Source: Thermohalobaculum sp039821125 (GTDB taxonomy: Bacteria > Pseudomonadota > Alphaproteobacteria > Rhodobacterales > Rhodobacteraceae). From it: a stretch of 64,000 nucleotides of DNA. Location of the stretch: contig JBCBOR010000004.1 of the NCBI GenBank assembly GCA_039821125.1, forward strand, positions 1 to 64,000. The letters run 5' to 3'. The notes under the pieces were generated by a model. That model did not search any database. It was not told the origin of the DNA and worked only from the letters and a program-made list of their open reading frames with translations. Position numbers and translations under genes: made by a program. Shown here piece by piece: positions 26,267 to 34,940 of this stretch (its first letter is position 1; the number at the start of each line of letters is the position of its first letter).

Positions 26267-26695
26267 ATGAAGACCCTGCCCTGCGAGCGACTGGCGGGCA
26301 CGCCCGACCGCGCCCGGGTGCGAATCGCCGGGCTGGTGATCACGCGCCAGCGGCCGGGGACGGCCTCTGGTGTGATCTTTCTGACGCTCGAGGATGAGAC
26401 CGGGATCGCCAACGTAATCGTCTGGCCGAAAACCTATGAGCGGTTTCGCCGTGCGGTGATCGCAGGGCGTCTGTTGCGGGTGACGGGACAGTTGCAGTCC
26501 GAGGGATCGGTGCGCCATGTGATTGCCTGGCGGATCGAGGATCTGTCGGGGATGCTCGACCGGTTGGGCATGCCGGACACGACCTCGCCACGCTGCGACG
26601 AGGGCAAGCGCCCAGTGCCGCCGCGCCGCCCGCCCCGGGCACGGCACCCGCGCGAGCAGGCCAAGGCGCTGTTCCCCAGCCGGGACTTCCACTAG
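26267..26695 (+). pseudogene. dnaE2: Orphan C-terminal OB-fold piece of DnaE2 error-prone polymerase
   Basis: A 142-residue ORF matching only the last part of DnaE2, the error-prone polymerase of the ImuA-ImuB-DnaE2 mutasome. The core RVRIAGLVITRQRPGTASGV, then TLEDETGIANVIVWPKTYERF and RIEDLSGML, is the DnaE2 OB domain. The end HPREQAKALFPSRDFH matches the usual DnaE2 C-terminus, which ends in SRDFH. The PHP, palm, fingers and helix-hairpin-helix domains, about 900 residues, are missing, and no imuA or imuB is adjacent. It keeps a LexA box just upstream, as the intact cassette would. The simplest reading is a deletion remnant; an alternative is a retained stand-alone SOS-induced OB protein, since the frame is intact. 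No clear ribosome site precedes the ATG. Confidence 0.75.
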
Positions 26696-27027
26696 CGCTT
26701 TGCGGGCCTAAGCCGATTTTGGGTGGCCCGGTCGGCAACGCTTCGAGATGGCTGATGCGCTGTCGTATCCCCGGTCTCGCCTGAAACCCTCAGCGGAACA
26801 TGCGCCGTGCAGATCGGTCTGCGCAGCAGGACAGTCCCCTTCCACCCTCCCTTCATTTGGCAGAAATCCTGGTCAAGCCTCCGCGGACAGAGAGCGTTCA
26901 TACAGTTCAGACATCGGCGCAGTGGCCTGTGCGAGCCAGATCTTGGATCTTGAAAACAGCGACGCTGAAACAAGTTTTGCACCTCTCTCTCGTGCGCGGC
27001 ATAATGGGGCCAACAGAGGGGAGCATC
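26696..27027. other. 332-nt gap with no recognised gene
   Basis: No convincing ORF on either strand. It presumably holds the promoter of the DUF4178 operon near its right end. GTTCATACAGTTC at 26896-26908 looks like a LexA box, but its spacer is 5 instead of 7. Confidence 0.5.
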
Positions 27028-27633
27028 TTGGCTCAGTTCAATTGCCCGAATTGCGGCGCGCCGCTCGAGACGCGTCTGACCGCGACGAAAATGGTCGATT
27101 GCGACCATTGCGAGACGACGGTGCTGTTGGCCGATGACGGGCTGACCTCGATGGGGACGCGCGGGACGATGACCGACTACCCCTCGCTGATCCGCCTGCA
27201 CCAGCCGTTCCGGGTTGGCGCGGACAGTTTCCATCCGGTGGGCCACGCGCGGTTCTCGTATGGCCGTGGCTGGTGGGATGAGTGGTGGTGCGAGACCGGA
27301 CGCGGCTATTTCTGGGTCAGCGTGGACGAGGGAGACTATGCGGTCGAGGTCCCGGTCGAGATCGCGGCCCCGCTCGATGTCGGATCTTTCGCGGTTGGCC
27401 AGCGCGTCCGCTTCAACGGCGAGGATCTTAAGATCACCGAGACCGGGTCCTCGGTCTGCGAGGCGATCCGCGGCGAACTTCCAGAACCGCTTCGCGTCGG
27501 GGACACCTACACCTACTGGCACCTCTCGGGGCAGAACGGTCGCCTGATCACCATCGAGGAAGAGGACGGCGAGGCGGTCGCCACCGAAGGCCACTGGCTC
27601 GACCCGTTCAAGATCAAGATCCAGGCCGCATGA
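27028..27633 (+). CDS. DUF4178 protein with N-terminal zinc ribbon
   Basis: A 201-residue protein. The N-terminus has a zinc-ribbon pattern, FNCPNCG then VDCDHCETT (C-x2-C...C-x2-C), followed by a DUF4178-like beta-rich domain (about 50-190) with GYFWVSVDEGDYAVEVPVE. The biochemical role of DUF4178 is unknown. The preferred start is TTG at 27028 because AGAGGGGAG sits just upstream; ATG at 27004 is in frame but lacks a ribosome site. Its stop overlaps the next gene by 4 nt. It is the first gene of a five-gene membrane operon ending in an aminopropyltransferase-like enzyme. Confidence 0.78.
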   Translation: MAQFNCPNCGAPLETRLTATKMVDCDHCETTVLLADDGLTSMGTRGTMTDYPSLIRLHQPFRVGADSFHPVGHARFSYGRGWWDEWWCETGRGYFWVSVDEGDYAVEVPVEIAAPLDVGSFAVGQRVRFNGEDLKITETGSSVCEAIRGELPEPLRVGDTYTYWHLSGQNGRLITIEEEDGEAVATEGHWLDPFKIKIQAA

Positions 27634-28829
27634 CCGGAGCAGCACCGCAAACCAAGACCATCAACTGCACGTCCTGCGGGGCGGGCCTGTCCGTGCTGGG
27701 CGGCGGGCGCGTGCGCGGCCATGTCTGCAGCTATTGCGGCGCGGTCATGGACGCGCATGAGGGCTACAAACTCGTTCAGCAATACCAGAACATGCCGCGC
27801 CCCGACACGCCGTTCGAGATCGGCATGGAAGGCCGGATCCACGAGGTCGATTTCACCATCATCGGGATCATCGGCAATGTGATGTACGAGGATGGCGAGG
27901 CGTATCGCTGGACCGACCATCAGCTCTACTCGCCGACCCATGGCTATGCCTGGATGACCTGGAACCCGGAGGAGGGCGTCGCCTCCTTCACCCGGCGCAT
28001 CCGGGGCGTGCCAGATGTCATGGATGCCGACCGGGTGCGCCTGCATGGCGAGACCTACCGGGTCTCGGAGCAATACGTCTCGCGCATCGAGTTCTGCGCG
28101 GGCGAGTTCACATGGCCACCGAAGGTCGATGAAGAGACCCTGGTGACCGAGGCGTATTCCTCGCACTACGTGCTGGCGGTGAACCGGACCCGCAACGAAG
28201 AGGGCGAAGACGAGATCGAATTCGCCCTGACCGAGCGGATGAACCCCGCGGCCATGCAGGAGAAGTTCGGCATCGAGGTGCCGCCCCCGCCGCCGCCCTC
28301 GGTCGGCTCGCGGATTGGCGGGTATCTCACGGCAGGGGCGCTGACCTCGCTGGCGCTGTCGATCGTTCTGCTGGTGGTGCTGAGCGCAATGTCGACGACG
28401 CTCGTCTCGCGGAACTATGGCTCGGATCAGGGACCGCACAGCCTCGAGTTCACCGTCAGCACCACCCAGCGTCTGCACGCGGTCGAGGTGCATACCCCGG
28501 TGCGCAACGACTGGGCCTATTTCGACGTAAACCTGACCCGGCTGGTCGATGGCGATGAGGTCGATCTGGCCGAGATCGGGCGTGAGATCAGCTACTACTA
28601 CGGCGGTTCGGGCGATGACAGCTGGTCCGAGGGCAGCCAGTACACCTCGATCCGGTTCCATCCGCCCGAGATCGGCCAGTACAAGGTCGAGGTTCTGCGC
28701 TCGGAGCAGGGCGGGTCAGCCCAGCCGATCTCGATCTCCGTGGTCGAAGGCGCGATCTCCATGGTCTGGCTGATCCTGACAGCGGTCGGCTCGGTGGCGC
28801 TGCTCGTGGCGCGATTTTTTCTGTTCTGA
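27630..28829 (+). CDS. DUF4178 membrane protein with zinc ribbon
   Basis: A 399-residue paralogue-like partner of the preceding gene. It has a zinc ribbon (INCTSCG...HVCSYCG, about 11-36), a DUF4178 domain (about 60-210), a proline hinge of seven prolines (PPPPPPP, about 221) and a membrane helix (about 232-255). A periplasmic beta domain (about 265-370) and a second helix at the C-terminus (MVWLILTAVGSVALLVARFF) follow. Its ATG overlaps the preceding stop (ATGA). The layout suggests a cytosolic zinc/DUF4178 head tethered to an external sensor-like domain. Function unknown. Confidence 0.78.
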   Translation: MTGAAPQTKTINCTSCGAGLSVLGGGRVRGHVCSYCGAVMDAHEGYKLVQQYQNMPRPDTPFEIGMEGRIHEVDFTIIGIIGNVMYEDGEAYRWTDHQLYSPTHGYAWMTWNPEEGVASFTRRIRGVPDVMDADRVRLHGETYRVSEQYVSRIEFCAGEFTWPPKVDEETLVTEAYSSHYVLAVNRTRNEEGEDEIEFALTERMNPAAMQEKFGIEVPPPPPPSVGSRIGGYLTAGALTSLALSIVLLVVLSAMSTTLVSRNYGSDQGPHSLEFTVSTTQRLHAVEVHTPVRNDWAYFDVNLTRLVDGDEVDLAEIGREISYYYGGSGDDSWSEGSQYTSIRFHPPEIGQYKVEVLRSEQGGSAQPISISVVEGAISMVWLILTAVGSVALLVARFFLF

Positions 28830-28844
28830 GGCGGAGGCTCTCCG

Positions 28845-28994
28845 ATGCGTTTTGTTGTCATGCTGCTGTTTGCCGGGTTCACCGGCTGGGTTGGCTACCT
28901 CACATACTACGGCGTGGGCGCCGCGGATACTGACACCGACCGGTCCATTCGCCAGGCCTCGGCCGGCAATCCGATCATCGGCCGGGTCAAATAG
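28845..28994 (+). CDS. 49-residue membrane peptide in the DUF4178 operon
   Basis: A short ORF beginning MRFVVMLLFAGFTGWVGYLT, one strongly hydrophobic helix followed by a polar tail (ADTDTDRSIRQASAGNPIIG). GAGGCGGAGGCTC precedes the ATG. It sits 15 nt after the DUF4178 membrane gene and 25 nt before the DUF350 gene, all on one strand, which argues for a real operon member. Too short for family recognition. Confidence 0.65.
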   Translation: MRFVVMLLFAGFTGWVGYLTYYGVGAADTDTDRSIRQASAGNPIIGRVK

Positions 28995-29019
28995 GTAACA
29001 GGCACAAGGAGGGGATACC

Positions 29020-29238
29020 GTGCTCGAAGGCATTGTCATCAGCGAGGTGCTGGCCACCATCTTCTACACGGCGCTGGCGCTGATCCTGTTCGTCGTCTGC
29101 TTCAAGGTGATCGATTGGCTCACGCCGTTCTCGCTGCATGAGGAACTGGCCAAGCACCAGAACACCGCGGTCGCGATCATTCTGGGCTCCACCGCCATCG
29201 CCATGTCGATCCTGATCGCGGCCGTCATCCGCTCGTGA
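29020..29238 (+). CDS. DUF350 membrane protein
   Basis: A 72-residue protein with two membrane helices (about 8-30 and 50-70) and a short loop (DWLTPFSLHEELAKHQNTAV), matching the DUF350/YjfL family. Starts with GTG after AAGGAGGGGATACC, a very strong ribosome site. Its stop overlaps the following GTG (GTGA). DUF350 genes often lie near PspA-like or polyamine/ATP-grasp genes; that context is recalled, and the aminopropyltransferase here agrees with it. Confidence 0.8.
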   Translation: MLEGIVISEVLATIFYTALALILFVVCFKVIDWLTPFSLHEELAKHQNTAVAIILGSTAIAMSILIAAVIRS

Positions 29239-30839
29239 CCTCGGGACCGGCCGATGCGTCCGGCCCCGGTTCATCCGACACGCCCGCCGAGGGGCATGCA
29301 GAGGAGCACGCCGAGGAGCGCATGCTCCGTCCGGTGTTGCTGGCGGCGACCTTTACGATCGCGGCGGCGGGGCTTGGGTACGAGCTGGTTGCGGGCGCCG
29401 CGTCCAGTTACCTGCTGGGTGACAGCATCACCCAGTTCTCGCTGGTTATTGGCCTCTTCATGACGGCGATGGGCATCGGGGCCTGGGCGTCGCGCCATGT
29501 GACGCGGCTCGAGAACGGGTTCGCGTCGGCTCAGGTTGTATTGGCGCTGGCGGGCGGGTTCTCGGCGCCTGCGCTCTTTTGGGCGTTCGCGCATACCGAG
29601 GCGTACGAGGCCGTCCTGCTGCTGGTCTGTCTGGTGGCCGGGGCTTTGGTCGGCCTCGAGATCCCGCTCGTGACCCGGATCCTGCAACGCCGCGGCGCGC
29701 TGGCGCGCAACCTCTCGGATGTGCTGGCGTTGGATTACATCGGGGCGCTCGTTGCGGCGCTGGCCTTCCCGCTGGTGCTGGCGCCGGAGCTTGGTCTGAT
29801 CGGCGCGGGGTTGCTGATGGGTCTTCTGAACATCGCGGTCGCCTGGGTTGCCATCGTGATGTTCGGAGCGCGGGTTGATGGCTGGGTCAAGGTGATGGCG
29901 CTGGGGGTTACTGCGGCGCTGGGGATCGGCTTTGCCCAGACACAGAGCATGACGGCGGCGATCGAGTCGAAGCTGCACGCCGACGAGGTCGTGCTGACCA
30001 CCGAGACGCCGTATCAGCGCCTGACCCTGACACGGTCGGGAGAGCGCTGGCGGTTGTTCCTGAACGGCGGGCTGCAGTTCGATACCTCGGACGAGCACCG
30101 CTATCACGAGGCACTGGTGCATCCTGTGATGCTGACCGCCCCGCGCGTCGGCGAGGTGCTGATCCTTGGCGGGGGCGACGGCATGGCCGTGCGCGAAGTG
30201 CTGCGCCATGAGGGCGTCGAGCGGATCACGCTGGTCGATCTCGATCCTGAGATGACGCGGCTCTTTCGCGACCACGACGTGCTGTCGACGTTGAACGGCG
30301 GGGCATTGAATGATCCTCGCGTCGAGGTCATCAGTGCCGACGCCTGGAACTTCCTGCGCGAGGATGGCCCGCTCTACGATGTGATCATCGCCGATCTGCC
30401 GGACCCAAGGACGCTCGCGCTCTCCAAACTTTACTCCCGCGAGTTCTACACCGACATGGCGCGGCGGCTGTCGGCCACGGGGCTTTTCGTGACGCAGGCA
30501 ACCTCGCCCCTCTTTGCGCGCGAGGCGTACTGGACCATCGAGGCCACGCTGGCGGCCACGGCCGATCCGGTCGTCCCGGGCCGCACGCTGGCCACACTGA
30601 CCTATCACGCGCAGGTGCCCAGCTTCGGCCCGTGGGGCTTTGTGATGGCAGGTGGCCGGATCGCGCCCGAGCCGTCGCGGGTCTTGCCCGAGGGGTTGCG
30701 GTTCCTGACACCGGCAGTGTTATCGGGACTATCTGACTTCCCGGCGGACATGGCCCGGCTTCCGGCAGAGCCAAACTCGATCACGGATCATCCGTTGCAA
30801 AGGCTGTACCGCGAGGGGTGGGACGCTTGGTACGACTGA
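29235..30839 (+). CDS. speE: Membrane-bound spermidine synthase-like aminopropyltransferase
   Basis: A 534-residue protein. The N-terminal part (about 35-240) has about seven membrane helices starting ATFTIAAAGLGYELVAG. The C-terminal part (about 255-500) is a spermidine-synthase-like methyltransferase-fold domain with YQRLTLT, ILGGGDGMAVREVLRH (the decarboxy-SAM binding GGGDG), LVDLDPEMTRLFR and IADLPDP. It should transfer aminopropyl groups to a polyamine or polyamine-like acceptor at the membrane. The start is GTG, overlapping DUF350 by 4 nt. No speD or other polyamine gene lies in the window, so the substrate is open and the symbol is only by similarity. Confidence 0.83.
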   Translation: MTSGPADASGPGSSDTPAEGHAEEHAEERMLRPVLLAATFTIAAAGLGYELVAGAASSYLLGDSITQFSLVIGLFMTAMGIGAWASRHVTRLENGFASAQVVLALAGGFSAPALFWAFAHTEAYEAVLLLVCLVAGALVGLEIPLVTRILQRRGALARNLSDVLALDYIGALVAALAFPLVLAPELGLIGAGLLMGLLNIAVAWVAIVMFGARVDGWVKVMALGVTAALGIGFAQTQSMTAAIESKLHADEVVLTTETPYQRLTLTRSGERWRLFLNGGLQFDTSDEHRYHEALVHPVMLTAPRVGEVLILGGGDGMAVREVLRHEGVERITLVDLDPEMTRLFRDHDVLSTLNGGALNDPRVEVISADAWNFLREDGPLYDVIIADLPDPRTLALSKLYSREFYTDMARRLSATGLFVTQATSPLFAREAYWTIEATLAATADPVVPGRTLATLTYHAQVPSFGPWGFVMAGGRIAPEPSRVLPEGLRFLTPAVLSGLSDFPADMARLPAEPNSITDHPLQRLYREGWDAWYD

Positions 30840-30852
30840 TCTTCCTGACCCG

Positions 30853-30923
30853 ACGGTGCGTCACGGACGCACCCTACGCCGCGCCGCGCAACATCCCGTA
30901 GGGTGCGTCCGTGACGCACCCTT
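30853..30923. repeat. Paired REP-like element
   Basis: A forward unit (30853-30878, first stem base changed) and a reverse unit (30897-30923) around an 18-nt linker with GCGCAACATC. It starts 13 nt after the aminopropyltransferase stop and ends 13 nt before the convergent kinase stop. Confidence 0.85.
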
Positions 30924-30936
30924 GGCGCAGGAAAAG

Positions 30937-32502
30937 CTAGGTTGTCAGGGTGATGCGGAACATCGTCCCGGGACCATCGGTTTCTGCCAGGTCGATCGTG
31001 CCGCCATGGGCGGTGACCAGCGCCCGCACGATGCCGAGGCCCAGGCCGGTCCCGCCGCTCTCGCGCCGCGTGGTGAAGAAATGCTCGAAGATCTTGGTCC
31101 GGTTTGCCGGCGAGATGCCGGTGCCGTTGTCGCGCACATCGATCACGACGGCCTCTGCTTCGGACCGCGCGGTGATCTCGATCCGGTCGGCGCCATGCTG
31201 CGCCGCATTGTCCGTCAGGTTGGCGAGCACGATGTCGAGGGCATCTTCGGCGATCCGGGCTTCGAGCCCGTCGGCAACCTCTGCCGTGCCGGAGATCCCA
31301 TCGGGCAGACCGGCCAGCGCCCGGTCCACTGCGGGAGCGAGCGGGATCAAAACCTCGCCCCGCTCGGCGTTCTCGGCCCGTGCCAGTTCCAACAGCCGGT
31401 CTAGCAATGCCTTCAGCCGGGCCCCGTCGCTCGAGATGTTGGTCAGGAACCGCTCGCGATCCTCGGCCGACATCGTATCGTGGTGGTCCTGCAGAAGCTC
31501 GGCCGCCCCCTGGATCGACGCAAGCGGCGTCTTGAACTCGTGGCTGACATGGCTGGCCAGCGTGCGGATGTATTGTGCCCGGTCGGTCAGCGCCGTCGCC
31601 ATGCGCGCGATCCCGTCGGAGAGCTGCGCCATCTCGGACGTGCCGGGGTTCTCCAGCACCGCCATATCCGTGCGCGTGCCCGTGGCCACGGCCCGTGTCC
31701 GCTTCAGCAACTCCGCCACCGGGCGCGAGATCGTCAGCGAGGTCAGCGCCGCCAGCGAGGCCGACAGCGCCAGCACCGTCAGCATCGCCAGGATGACCTT
31801 GTCGCGCTCGTCGTACATATGGCGCAGCACCGATTTCGGTGTGCGCGAGAGGTAGATGACGCCGAGCACCTGTGCGCCTTCCTTCACCGGGAATGCCACG
31901 AAGACGCGTACGCCTGTGCCCCGGCTGATCCCGGCGATGTCGCGGTTCGGGTTGACGATCTCGCGAAAGCGCAGCACGGCGGCATAGCGGCCATCGAGGG
32001 CCTGCGCGACCTCCTCGACATGCGAGAAGTTCAGCCCAAGCTCGGCCGTGCCGCCCACCACCGTGCCGCGATTGTCGAGGATGCGCACGCCGATCAGCGT
32101 GGTCAGTTGCGCCTGTTTCAGAACGGGGCTCAGCAGCCGCCCCGCCGCCACCGAGACAGCGTTCGGGATCACCTTGGGCTGGTACCCGTCCGGACGGGCC
32201 GGCAGCGTGTCGACCCGGGCGAGATCCAGCACCGGGCTGACCGGTGTGTAGAGCCGCCCCTGCGGCGAGCGGGTCCCGGCGCTGCGCCAGGCCTCGACGA
32301 CCTCTGCGGGCTCCGGCGCGCCCAGGATTGCCGCCCGGTAGGCCGCGCCGATGACGGCGCCCTGGCTGATCAGCTCGCGCTCGGTCTCCTGCACCAACTG
32401 GTTCTCGTAGATGCGAAAGAAGAAGATCGAGCCGAGCGGCAGTGCGATGACCGCGACGTTGACAACCATCAGGATGGTGGACAGCCGCGGCCGGAACGTC
32501 AT
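30937..32502 (-). CDS. Membrane sensor histidine kinase (CreC-like)
   Basis: A 521-residue kinase. It has an N-terminal helix (about 10-30), a large periplasmic sensor region (about 31-235), a second helix (about 237-258), HAMP (about 259-310), and a dimerisation/phosphoacceptor helix with H321 in HVSHEFKTPLAS. The HATPase domain has NLTDNAAQHG, DNGTGI and GTGLGLGIV. The architecture, and its pairing with an OmpR-type regulator and a periplasmic protein, resembles CreBC systems. The signal is unknown. The start overlaps the regulator by 4 nt, so the regulator is translated first. Confidence 0.85.
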   Translation of the reverse strand: MTFRPRLSTILMVVNVAVIALPLGSIFFFRIYENQLVQETERELISQGAVIGAAYRAAILGAPEPAEVVEAWRSAGTRSPQGRLYTPVSPVLDLARVDTLPARPDGYQPKVIPNAVSVAAGRLLSPVLKQAQLTTLIGVRILDNRGTVVGGTAELGLNFSHVEEVAQALDGRYAAVLRFREIVNPNRDIAGISRGTGVRVFVAFPVKEGAQVLGVIYLSRTPKSVLRHMYDERDKVILAMLTVLALSASLAALTSLTISRPVAELLKRTRAVATGTRTDMAVLENPGTSEMAQLSDGIARMATALTDRAQYIRTLASHVSHEFKTPLASIQGAAELLQDHHDTMSAEDRERFLTNISSDGARLKALLDRLLELARAENAERGEVLIPLAPAVDRALAGLPDGISGTAEVADGLEARIAEDALDIVLANLTDNAAQHGADRIEITARSEAEAVVIDVRDNGTGISPANRTKIFEHFFTTRRESGGTGLGLGIVRALVTAHGGTIDLAETDGPGTMFRITLTT

Positions 32503-33188
32503 GGAGGGGTCAGGCGAAATCCGACGCCGTGGACGGTCTCGATCAGGTCGCGCGCGCCGGCATCGGCGAGCTTCGCCCGGACGTGGCGCACATGGCTGTC
32601 GAGCGTGCGGTCCGAGACGTGGATCCCCGGTGCATAGACCGCCCGCATAAGATCATCGCGGGTGAAGACCCGGCGCGGCTGGCGGGCGAAGGCCAGCAGC
32701 ATCTGGAACTCGGTCGCGGTGAGCGAGATCTCGCTACCGCTCCAGCGCGCACGATGCTCGGCCGGGTCGATCTCGAGATCGGCGATGCGCACTGTGGCAT
32801 CAGCCTCCTCGGTCGGCGCTGCGCTGCGGGTGCGTTTCAGGATGGCGTTGATGCGGGCCACCAGCTCGCGCGGGCTGAACGGTTTGGTCACATAGTCGTC
32901 CGCACCCAGTTCCAGCCCCAGCACCCGGTCGATCTCGTCATCGCGGGACGACAGGAACAGGATCGGCACCTCGGAGGTCCGGCGCAGCGACCGGCAAAGC
33001 TCGAGCCCGTCCATCTCCGGCATGTTGATATCGAGCACGATCAGATCCGGCTGCACCGTGCCGGTCATGGCCAGCGCCTCGGCCCCGTCGCTGGCCGCAC
33101 GCGTGGTCATGCCCGCCTTGTCCAGGGCGAAGCAGACGACATCGCGAATGTGCGGGTCGTCGTCGACGACCAGGATCGAGTGGCTCAT
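32499..33188 (-). CDS. OmpR-family response regulator (CreB-like)
   Basis: A 229-residue regulator. The receiver domain has the acidic pocket D10-D11, phospho-acceptor D53 (in IVLDINMPEMDG) and K102 (YVTKPF). A winged-helix DNA-binding domain (about 130-225) includes LTATEFQMLLAFA and RVFTRDDLM, ending in SDRTLDSHVRHVRAKL and GVGFRL. The start MSHSILVV is where the receiver fold begins; an upstream extension is rejected. The partner kinase follows with a 4-nt overlap. A target promoter cannot be identified from the window. Confidence 0.9.
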   Translation of the reverse strand: MSHSILVVDDDPHIRDVVCFALDKAGMTTRAASDGAEALAMTGTVQPDLIVLDINMPEMDGLELCRSLRRTSEVPILFLSSRDDEIDRVLGLELGADDYVTKPFSPRELVARINAILKRTRSAAPTEEADATVRIADLEIDPAEHRARWSGSEISLTATEFQMLLAFARQPRRVFTRDDLMRAVYAPGIHVSDRTLDSHVRHVRAKLADAGARDLIETVHGVGFRLTPP

Positions 33189-33269
33189 GGCCGCGAGTTT
33201 ACGCGGGCGTTGGGGCCAGGTCGAGAGCGGCGTGGCGGGGCAGGGCGGCGTGGACCGTGTGTGCATGGC

Positions 33270-33935
33270 TCAGATCCCCTGCTGGGTCGCGGCGAGCAGC
33301 GGCGCGTCCGGGACCAGCCGATAACGCAGGACGAAAACCGGGTCGGTCAGATCGGCGTCTGCTGCAAGGGTCACGATACGGGCGCCGGGCACAGCCGTGA
33401 CGTCGATCGGATGCGTGTCGCTCCAGAGCTCGACCTGATGCCCTTGCGTCTCGATCGTCAGCCAGAGCGGCTCCTGCCCTGATACCGGCGTCCCCGGACG
33501 CTGCGAGAGAAAGGCGGGCAGATCCGCGTCCTCGGCACCGGCGTCCAGCAGATACGCCGCGCCCGGATGCGCGCGCGTGTCGATCACGGGCAGGGTGATC
33601 GTGTTGAGATCCTGCGTGGCGGTGACGGCCAGATCGAGCCGTGCTGCGCCGTCCTGGGGCGCGGCGACACCGCAGGAGACCGGGAGTGTGGCCGCCGGAT
33701 GGGGCAGAACGGGCACCTCGTAGACCGCCGGCTCCCACATCAGCCAGCCGAGCCAGTTCTCGTCGACCTCGATCTTTGCGGCGGTGTCGCTGACATGACC
33801 GGTGATCGCAGCGGCCTGACTGTGATCTTTGCACCCCTTTCGCTCGGCGTGCACCGTGCCGCCGGGCAAGGCCAGACCGAACACCAGAACCGCAACCAGC
33901 GCGTAGACCATGGCGATGTATGATCGAATGCTCAT
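33270..33935 (-). CDS. Periplasmic protein associated with the two-component system
   Basis: A 221-residue exported protein. The N-terminal signal (RSYIAMVYALVAVLVFGLAL...GGTVHAERKG) is followed by a soluble region with two cysteines (GCKDH and SCGVA) that could form a disulfide. The beta-rich middle has no recognised motif. It precedes the response regulator gene on the same strand by 81 nt. Good ribosome site ACGGAGAG before the start at 33935. It may be an accessory or output of the two-component system, by position only. Confidence 0.65.
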   Translation of the reverse strand: MSIRSYIAMVYALVAVLVFGLALPGGTVHAERKGCKDHSQAAAITGHVSDTAAKIEVDENWLGWLMWEPAVYEVPVLPHPAATLPVSCGVAAPQDGAARLDLAVTATQDLNTITLPVIDTRAHPGAAYLLDAGAEDADLPAFLSQRPGTPVSGQEPLWLTIETQGHQVELWSDTHPIDVTAVPGARIVTLAADADLTDPVFVLRYRLVPDAPLLAATQQGI

Positions 33936-34064
33936 CTCTCCGTCCCTCATGCGAGTGTTCCCGACGATCCGGGATGAGGTCACGCTAGGACGGGTCCGTG
34001 CAGATTGACCGTGCCGAGTTGCAGAGAGGCGCATGATTTGCCGTGCAGATCCTGTGCAGCCACT

Positions 34065-34148
34065 GTCCTTAAGGGTGCGTCACGGACGCACCCTACGGGG
34101 TGTTGCGCGAGGCGGCGTAGGGTGCGTCCGTGACGCACCCTTAAGGAC
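34065..34148. repeat. Paired REP-like element with perfect 32-bp arms
   Basis: Arms 34065-34096 and 34117-34148 are exact reverse complements (32 bp, outer part GTCCTTAA), with a 20-nt spacer containing GTTGCGCGA. Each arm also contains the family hairpin GGGTGCGTC/GACGCACCC. The longest dyad in the window, flanking the stop of the methyltransferase gene. Confidence 0.9.
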
Positions 34149-34156
34149 GGAAGATC

Positions 34157-34930
34157 TCAGGCTGGTGGCAGAGCGAGAAAGTCGAGGTGCCCGATCATGA
34201 CAGAACTGGCATCAGCCCGGGCCATACCCCAGTCGCGGGCGGTCTGGCCAAGCTGAGGCTCGGCGGCTGCAGCGCTGCCGGCGGCCAGTGCCGCGATCAG
34301 CTCGCCATCGCGAGGCGCGTCGAGGTGCCAGTCACTCGGTCCTGTCCGGGTCACGTACCCGGCGGCCCGAAACGCCGCGTCCAGATGCGCCGTCGCGTCC
34401 GGTCCCAGCGCTGGTCCCAGTCCCTTGTCGCTACGCTGATCGGTGTGAAACGCCGCAAGCACGGCTGTGTCCGCCGGGTGCGGCGGCGCCCATGTCTCGC
34501 GCCCGTCATAGCTGAGCACCGTGTAGAACGCCGCGTCTGCCTGCGTGGTCAGCGCCACAAGCTGGTTGATCAGAGCCGCGCCACAAAGGTCGAAAAAGGC
34601 TGATGCCGTGACAAGATCGGGCACCGGATCGAACAGTGCGTCCATCGGCGCCGCAAGATCAGCAACGACGGTCTCGACAGTCACGCTCGCAGGCGGCGTC
34701 ACCCGCGCCAGCAAGCCCGCATCGTTATCGACCAGCCGCCAGTGTTGCCGGTCGCCCAGCGCCGGTGCTGTCGCCGCCAGATTGGCACCGGTCCCGGCAC
34801 CCAGATCCAGCACGCGTACCGGGTGCGCCCGTGTCGCTGCCCAGGATGTCAGAGCCGCGGCAAGCTCCCTGTTGCGTGCCCGCAGATCCGCTCCCCGCCG
34901 CAGGGTCAGCCAGTCCGCCGAGAAACTCAT
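34157..34930 (-). CDS. SAM-dependent methyltransferase, last gene of the pterin-type operon
   Basis: A 257-residue class I methyltransferase fold. The SAM motif is VRVLDLGAGTGANLAATAP (about 38-56), with VETVVADLAAPMD and a VTASAFFDLC post-I region. It starts 11 nt after the glycosyltransferase stop on the same strand, and GAGGGGGATCGT precedes the ATG. In cyanobacterial pterin glycosides the sugar can be O-methylated, so methylation of a glycosylated pterin is a natural guess; this is inference from context alone. Other small-molecule or protein substrates are equally compatible with the fold. Confidence 0.83.
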   Translation of the reverse strand: MSFSADWLTLRRGADLRARNRELAAALTSWAATRAHPVRVLDLGAGTGANLAATAPALGDRQHWRLVDNDAGLLARVTPPASVTVETVVADLAAPMDALFDPVPDLVTASAFFDLCGAALINQLVALTTQADAAFYTVLSYDGRETWAPPHPADTAVLAAFHTDQRSDKGLGPALGPDATAHLDAAFRAAGYVTRTGPSDWHLDAPRDGELIAALAAGSAAAAEPQLGQTARDWGMARADASSVMIGHLDFLALPPA

Positions 34931-34940
34931 ACGATCCCCC

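Noticed and set aside
26896..26908. Second possible LexA box GTTC-N5-GTTC
   Set aside because: The spacer is 5 nt, not the 7 nt of the alphaproteobacterial operator, and the helical phase would be wrong.
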